DNA from: Cyclostephanos tholiformis
Taxonomy: Eukaryota; Bacillariophyta; Thalassiosirophyceae; Thalassiosirales; Thalassiosiraceae
NCBI GenBank assembly: GCA_036939975.1
Contig: JALLPB010002017.1
Location: forward strand, 4,294 to 16,800
Direction of reading: 5' to 3'
Length of the DNA: 12,507 bases
Shown here: one piece after another, positions 8,041 through 12,507 of the stretch
How positions within the stretch are numbered: position 1 is the stretch's first letter
How the letters are laid out: every line of letters begins with the position of its first letter
Program-made: the position numbers and the translations under genes
Notes under the pieces: model-generated
The model's input: only the letters and a program-made list of their open reading frames with translations
The model's database searches: none
What the model was told of the DNA's origin: nothing

Positions 8041-9397
8041 TTATAAGCCAATAGGGGCTTTGCCTCTAAGTAGAGTGGACGATCACCTTCATCACAGAGA
8101 ATCCCGAATCAAGGAAAATGTACTTGTATGTCCCAAAATATGATTGCAGCATCTGCAATGGAAGCCCCAAAGCCTTGCCAAGTGCTTCAATGGGTCATTG
8201 AATCCCAGTTGCTGGTGCATCCTTCCCCTCGACTAACACGATCACAAACATCCTTTGACAAAGCACAGCATGCACTGTGGTACTCATTCCCAAAGGGATG
8301 AGGTTTTGGGGGGGCAAAAGATCCATCCAGAGCAGGTCCAGTGGTTGTGTCAAATGCTCATGGACTCATCCAGGCATATAACCCATGTGGCAATGAAGAT
8401 TGATGCCATGTGGTCATTGAAGGCCTTGATCATGTCATGGCAGACTTCCCTGAACTTTTCAGCAAACCTCAGTTGCTGGGCTTGCATGAACAAAAGGAAG
8501 CGGGTGATTGCAAGGAAGTGCCTGTTGCTCATGTATGAAAAGAAGTTGTATGGCAAGGGTCATTCTCCTGGTCTGTTCGTAGACCAAAAATTATCAACTG
8601 ACCATCCCAAGCACGTTGCCATCATCAAGCAAATCCTGAGGAAACAAAGGAACTCCCTAAGGGATATTGCCTGCACTGCCAAGTTGATGATGCCAATGCT
8701 CATCCCCGGAACAAGGACTGTCATGATCTGAAGGACATGAAGGAAGATCTCAAGGTAGGTCTTCCCAATGGGGGTCCATGAGTTTGCAAACAATGGCTTG
8801 TTGTAGTTCCCCCCCCACAGTAACACGATGATCAACTCTGTCCCACCCAAACGACTGCCCCACATAGAGCCCTATGTTGATTTCTGTTGGCACCTCAGGG
8901 ATATTCTCCTTGAAACCCTTGGCCCGGACTCAGGCAATGTCCTCGGCATTGTCCCTAGTGTCAAATATCTTGGAGTCTATTTCTTTGTTCTTGACCATGG
9001 CAATGGGTGCAGCAATGGCGATTGCTCACTGTGATTGATGAGAGACATCCGGCCAAAGAGAATTGACATGGCCCTCTGCCACAACACTCACCCTCTTCCT
9101 TGCAGCACTCATTTTGATGCCAGTGAATGTGGTGGGGGAGGTAAAAATAACTGTGTCGATGGACCTGCCCCCTCGAGTGTGTTGGGCATGACAGACAGCA
9201 ATCAAATCATCAAGCTGCTGGTTCAATGTGGCATTGGGGAAGGTGGGTGCAACATCCTTAAGGTATTTGAGCAGGACAGAACATTGTGCACCCTCTCCAA
9301 GGTGGCAGGGGTGGCCTTGTGCCATCTTTGGGGGTGTTTTATGGGGAGTGTTTTTTCTAAGATACAGCACTATTATTCCTACATAGAAATCCACCAC
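8030..9397 (-). pseudogene. Decayed piggyBac-type (DDE_Tnp_1_7) transposase
   Basis: Minus-strand frames together trace a piggyBac transposase of the type common in algal genomes. In order: SWTPIGKTYLEIFLH, CLMMATCLGWSVDNFWST, YMSNRHFLAITRFLLF, FREVCHDMIKAFNDHM, CLDESMSI, WTCSGWIFCP, KPHPFGNEYHSACCALS, VLVEGKDAP and FLDSGFSVMK. Two of the family's three catalytic Asp codons are kept, at 8370-8368 (CLDES) and 8110-8108 (LDSGF). The region of the third, and the Cys-rich C-terminus, are not found. Damage includes an in-frame TGA at 8562-8560, a TGA at 8352-8350 where the family has Trp, a frame change at a 7-base G/C run (8308-8314), another TGA near 8200 and stops upstream of 8865. The segment 9397-9026 is probably the diverged N-terminal part but is less certain. 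The copy cannot encode an active enzyme. Confidence 0.85.
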
Positions 9398-9645
9398 ATT
9401 GCCAAATAATTATAAAAAAATTGACGCCAACAATGAAGATCAATTGCCAAAATGAGAATTGTCTGCAGACGAAGCATCTGCTAATGCGGCCATTACAGCG
9501 GGAGCTCTACACACCATGATCAACACCGCTGTTGCCTATTTTATGGATGACAGCAATCAATGATGAAATGTTGATGATCCAAATGTGAATTTAATTCAAT
9601 ATGTTTAATTGAATCAATATGGGCGACTAATTAACTGAAATATTA
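9398..9645 (+). other. Short gap with a 34-codon open fragment
   Basis: From about 9459 to the TGA at 9561-9563 the plus strand reads an Ala/Thr-rich peptide (EASANAAITAGALHTMINTA in its middle). An AG at 9468-9469 (CTGCAG) could be a splice acceptor. No family is recognised, and it may be a chance frame or a stray exon. TTAA occurs at 9591, 9605 and 9631. Confidence 0.2.
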
Positions 9646-9692
9646 GAGTGGGTGTAAACTCAAAATTTTGGGGGAAATCTGGGGGATTGCCC
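9646..9692. repeat. Left terminal inverted repeat
   Basis: Pairs with 10265-10310. Outermost bases GAGTGGGTGTAAACTC match GAGTGAGTTTAACCTC of the other end, with the inner part nearly identical. One extra base sits in the ATTGCCC/ATGCCC segment. Confidence 0.85.
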
Positions 9693-10144
9693 GGGGGGTC
9701 AGTGGGGTATCCACCAAATTTGGGTGTTGTGGCATTAATTTTTCCTACCCCGACCCCCCCCCCATACATGTGGAATGCTAAATATTGTAGATCTAGCAGA
9801 AAACTTACCACCTAGGAATAGTACACAATTCTATGATGACAACAACAATGACAATGATGATGACAAGACAACATGATGACAATGAAGGAGGGGGGGAGGG
9901 GTAAGGGCAGTAGGGGGGGAAGAGGATGATGTTGGATTTCATTGTGCGATGTCATTGATGATGATGGCAAAGCAATGAGTACAGGACAAGGACGGGGGCA
10001 AGGAGGAGGAGGTGGAAGGAGGAGGAGGAGCTTCAGCTTTGGCCATGGCTGATGATGGAATGGAAGACAAGGAGGGGAAGGGAGAGAGGGCGGGGGGATT
10101 ATTGTACCAGTCCCTTTGTAGTGGGCTACTACAGGGGCACCTTT

Positions 10145-10169
10145 GGGGCAAAAATTGGATTTTTGCCCC
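10145..10169. repeat. Perfect 11-base hairpin inside the element
   Basis: GGGGCAAAAAT (10145-10155) and ATTTTTGCCCC (10159-10169) are perfect inverse copies around a 3-base loop. A smaller hairpin, TGTAGT and ACTACA, lies just upstream (about 10116-10132). Confidence 0.85.
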
Positions 10170-10264
10170 AGAAATAACCTGAAAATCCACCCAGATTCCC
10201 TTCCCCCCCAGGGGTGGGGTGAATTTGGGGCAGTCGAAGTGTTGCCATATGAAGTCATCCCCCA

Positions 10265-10310
10265 GGGCATCCCCCAGATTTCCCCCCAAATTTTGAGGTT
10301 AAACTCACTC
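10265..10310. repeat. Right terminal inverted repeat
   Basis: Inverse of 9646-9692; ends CTCACTC followed by TA. The G run here (6) is one longer than in the left copy (5). Confidence 0.85.
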
Positions 10311-10629
10311 TAGTGTCTTGTATACAAATAGGTATGTAGGATTTTTTTTGGGGGGGGGCGGATTGAGGAGAGGGGGGAAAGTTTTGCCAGCTACAGATTC
10401 ACAGAGATGTAATTCCTCCACAAGCCTTCTAGTAAAAGTTACAAGAGAGAAAAAAGGGGGAAAGGTGCTTAAAATTTTACACTTGAGGTATTAGTCTTTA
10501 TTTGGCCTTCCTGGTAATATTCTGATAACAATATATAAAACTTGTTTGCAACTAATTCAAGGTTACTCATGCCATAAAAGAGTCTCCGCAATGCATAGCT
10601 TCTGTCACCAATTTTGGAAGTAAGCAAAA
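10311..10629. other. Stretch without a recognisable gene
   Basis: Contains a T run followed by a G run (about 10341-10358), AT-rich sequence and no supported gene, RNA or element on either strand. Confidence 0.4.
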
Positions 10630-11220
10630 GAAATTGAAGCACTTGGTAACACAGAAATCATCTCTTCTTTTACAAATACCATTGAGGAAGAAGGAGGCAC
10701 ACACTGCATTGACAGTGTCGGGGGTTGTGGGCACCGATCATGAAAATGTTCCGAATGCATCCAATCTTGCAATGATCCCCCACAAATGGCAGACTACAAA
10801 TTAATGGCTTGGTAGAGAGATTTATTGCAATTTAAGAAGGTGATAGACAATGGTCATGAGCAGCCTTATATAGGTGAAATAACTGAGTTGTGTCCTCACC
10901 TAAAGGCCATCACTGCAACAGCAATTCACAAAAATCTCTAGAAGTCTTCCAATGGCCATAGGGCACAGAACATGAAATTATAGCTGATGGGATTGGAGGT
11001 GGACATATCAAAAGCAATTGTGGACCTCAAAGAAGAATGAAGGTTGTTGGGGATTGCCCTGCCACATGATTTGCAATGCTGCAAAGCCCTAACCTCAAAC
11101 CCTTGGTGGAAACATTGCTTTGGACTCAATGAGTTATTCAGGAGGAAAACCCTTGAAGACTTGGAGAAGAGTGACAAAAGAATAGTAGAGTTGGATGCTG
11201 GATTGAAGGTGTTGGATTGA
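10630..11220 (+). pseudogene. Decayed coding-like region, unrecognised
   Basis: A single plus-strand frame (codons starting at 10681, 10741 and so on) reads protein-like blocks broken by about six stops. The blocks include EIEALGNTEIISSFTNTIEE, FKKVIDNGHEQPYIGEITEL, EVDISKAIVDLKEE and WWKHCFGLNELFRRK followed by KTLEDLEKSDKRIVELDAGL. The last has helix-forming composition. Stops fall at 10741, 10813, 10939, 10981 and 11038, and the frame ends at 11218-11220. The count of stops is only modestly below chance, so this is a weak call. No family is recognised; a decayed transposable-element protein is possible. Confidence 0.25.
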
Positions 11221-11296
11221 TTTAAATACTACTCTATGATGACAACATCATGGACCAGAACTGTGGCCACTGGTGTGTTGCAATGTCCGCCAACTG

Positions 11297-12189
11297 TTAT
11301 TGCTTCTCCTCCAGGACCTTGATTGTGTAATCCAAATCCCCCTCAATCTTTGACATCAGTGCTGGCAGTGTGGATTTGAGGAGCATCCTGACAAGGTTTG
11401 CATGGGGCAGGGAGGCACATCTAAAACCATTGAGCATAGATGTGACCATCATCCCAACAAAGCAAAGGGTCAAGACCAACGTGGCCAGGGATGGCATGAT
11501 CGGGGATGTTGACAACAATGGGGGGGATAAAACATGGCCATCATTGCCATCAATGAAACGATCAATCCAATAATCCCAATCGCTTGATCTAACAAAGCAG
11601 CAACAGCCCAGTGGCATGATGGTCCATCCCCCGAGCTTGTTAAGTCCACCTTGATAATGGAATAGGCAGCAACTTTGACAACATTGTGGACTTACCACCC
11701 CCAAATAGTCAAGATGAGAATGGCAGTATCAGCATGACTATTCTCAGCAACATGAATGTTGCCACCATGCACAACGTTAGCGGATGCACGACGAGCAGTG
11801 TTGTGCACATTGTCCATAGCAATGCCCTGTACCATGTGACAAACATGCATGCATACATGAATGTCAATGACAATTCCTGGGTGGTGTTGGTGATGGTGGT
11901 GGTAATGACAACAAGCCAGGTGGGGGGGGGGGCTCCAATATTGACAGCAAAAGGAGCAGTAGCAATATCAGCAGCATAAATCGGAATATTCATCACATCT
12001 TTTGCAACAGGGGGGGGACATTGGTGTCGAGGTCATCGTAGTCATTGCTGTTCCTCCTCCTCCTTGTTGACACAGCACTAATCCACATTGATGGGGCGAC
12101 AACAATGCGGATGATGGGAGTAATGGGTGTTTGTTGGTGATGTACTTGGTGATGGCAAAGGCGATGTCAAAGACAACTATATCTAGCAT
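11297..12189 (-). pseudogene. Degraded membrane-protein-like gene remnant
   Basis: Successive minus-strand frames give hydrophobic segments that look like pieces of one protein. From the 5' side they are LDIVVFDIAFAITKYITNKH, then in another frame PIIRIVVAPSMWISAV and NDYDDLDTNVPP, then MNIPIYAADIATAPFAVNIG, then DQAIGIIGLIVSLMAMMAMF. The last open stretch reads SLATLVLTLCFVGMMVTSML and continues to KSTLPALMSKIEGDLDYTIK, ending at 11297. Three frame changes fall at or near G/C homopolymers (12010-12017, 11922-11932, 11520-11526). Part of this could be introns or sequencing indels rather than decay. A GTAAGT at about 11682-11677 could be a donor site. No family is recognised. Confidence 0.3.
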
Positions 12190-12507
12190 GTTTGTTATAT
12201 TGTTGGTGTGTCTTTTCCTCTTTAGATAAGTTTGTGTTAAGATTTTCCTTGCAGATCATGTTCACTGCATGCTGAGGTATCCCACCACCCCCTCACCTCC
12301 CAACAATCATCTTGGGCTTTTTTGGCAGGAAACAAAAAATTCGCTCTGCCAAAACTGGAGCAAAAATCCTGACAAATTAAATTAGTTCTTAAGCTAGATA
12401 ATATTAGACCACAATGGTGATGCAGCATGATCAATGTCACTCTTAGGGAAGCGGGTATTCCTTTAGCCCTTTTTAAGGGTAGCCTCAGGACACCCTTACA
12501 AACCCCA
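12190..12507. other. Right-edge stretch without a recognisable gene, with hairpins
   Basis: No supported gene. A stem TTTTGGCAG (12320-12328) pairs with CTGCCAAAA (12346-12354). At the edge, CCCTT/AAGGG (12467-12479) and TAAGGGT/ACCCTTA (12474-12498) are overlapping, mutually exclusive hairpins. They could be the end of another repeat element that continues beyond the window. Confidence 0.35.

Larger units (their letters stand above)
9646..10310. mobile_element. 665-base non-autonomous DNA transposon (MITE-like) with 47-base terminal inverted repeats
   Basis: The left end (9646-9692) and right end (10310-10265) match as inverted repeats, with few differences. Both begin GAGTG, continue CTCAAAATTT, then a G run, then AAATCTGGGGGAT and GCCC. 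Both ends are flanked by TA (9644-9645 and 10311-10312), as expected for a Tc1/mariner-like TA target duplication. The interior has GATGAC-type repeats, G-rich runs and hairpins but no transposase, so movement would need an enzyme from elsewhere. A minus-strand open frame inside (9812-10270) is only Pro/His/Leu low complexity. Confidence 0.8.

Noticed and set aside
8255..8731. Plus-strand open frame of 158 codons
   Set aside because: It is the opposite strand of the piggyBac relic, where the conserved family blocks are on the minus strand.
9035..9409. Plus-strand open frame of 124 codons
   Set aside because: No recognisable domain; opposite the likely N-terminal part of the transposase relic.
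7893..9594. Exact borders of the piggyBac element at TTAA sites 7893 and 9591
   Set aside because: The bases just inside the two TTAA sites do not form inverted repeats, so these are not supported as element ends.
9812..10270. Minus-strand open frame of 152 codons inside the inverted-repeat element
   Set aside because: Pro/His/Leu low complexity produced by GGA, GAT and G-run DNA; it runs into the terminal repeat, so it is not credible as a gene.
1..12507. CRISPR array, bacterial operon or phage region
   Set aside because: No regularly spaced repeats with unique spacers, no ribosome-binding-site-led gene clusters, and introns plus eukaryotic protein families argue against a prokaryotic source.

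Overview
The window looks like nuclear DNA of a eukaryotic alga, most likely a diatom (possibly a centric one). The reasons are short GT-AG introns of about 110-150 bases, a signal-peptide protein rich in Ser-Lys motifs, genes full of in-frame trinucleotide runs, a FAS1-domain gene and the remains of a piggyBac-type transposon. This assignment is inference; no marker gene is present.

Layout. Positions 1-767 are AT-rich and mostly non-coding. Positions 768-2486 (+) hold a two-exon gene for a secreted, low-complexity Ser/Lys/Thr/Pro protein with silaffin-like composition. A non-coding stretch with a diverged ~100-base tandem duplication follows (2487-2976). Positions 2977-4605 (-) encode a BMT5-like (DUF2431) rRNA uridine methyltransferase. 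A 331-base divergent promoter region separates it from a major facilitator transporter at 4937-6586 (+). The last two genes are GC-rich and carry long CGT/GAC-type triplet runs translated as poly-Arg, Glu/Asp and poly-Thr insertions.

From about 6590 to the end the character changes to lower GC, homopolymer G/C tracts and repeat-derived sequence. It holds an inverted-repeat element (about 6725-6992), a FAS1 (fasciclin) gene on the minus strand with one recognisable intron (7276-7804) and no visible 5' exon, and a decayed piggyBac transposase (about 8030-9397, minus). A 665-base element with 47-base terminal inverted repeats and flanking TA sits at 9646-10310. Two decayed coding-like regions follow: 10630-11220 on the plus strand (unrecognised) and 11297-12189 on the minus strand (membrane-protein-like).

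The genes do not form an operon or an evident pathway. The strongest leads are the candidate biosilica-type secreted protein, the 665-base inverted-repeat element with G-quadruplex-prone ends, the piggyBac relic directly upstream of a 5'-incomplete FAS1 gene, and the repeated coincidence of frame breaks with homopolymer G/C runs.
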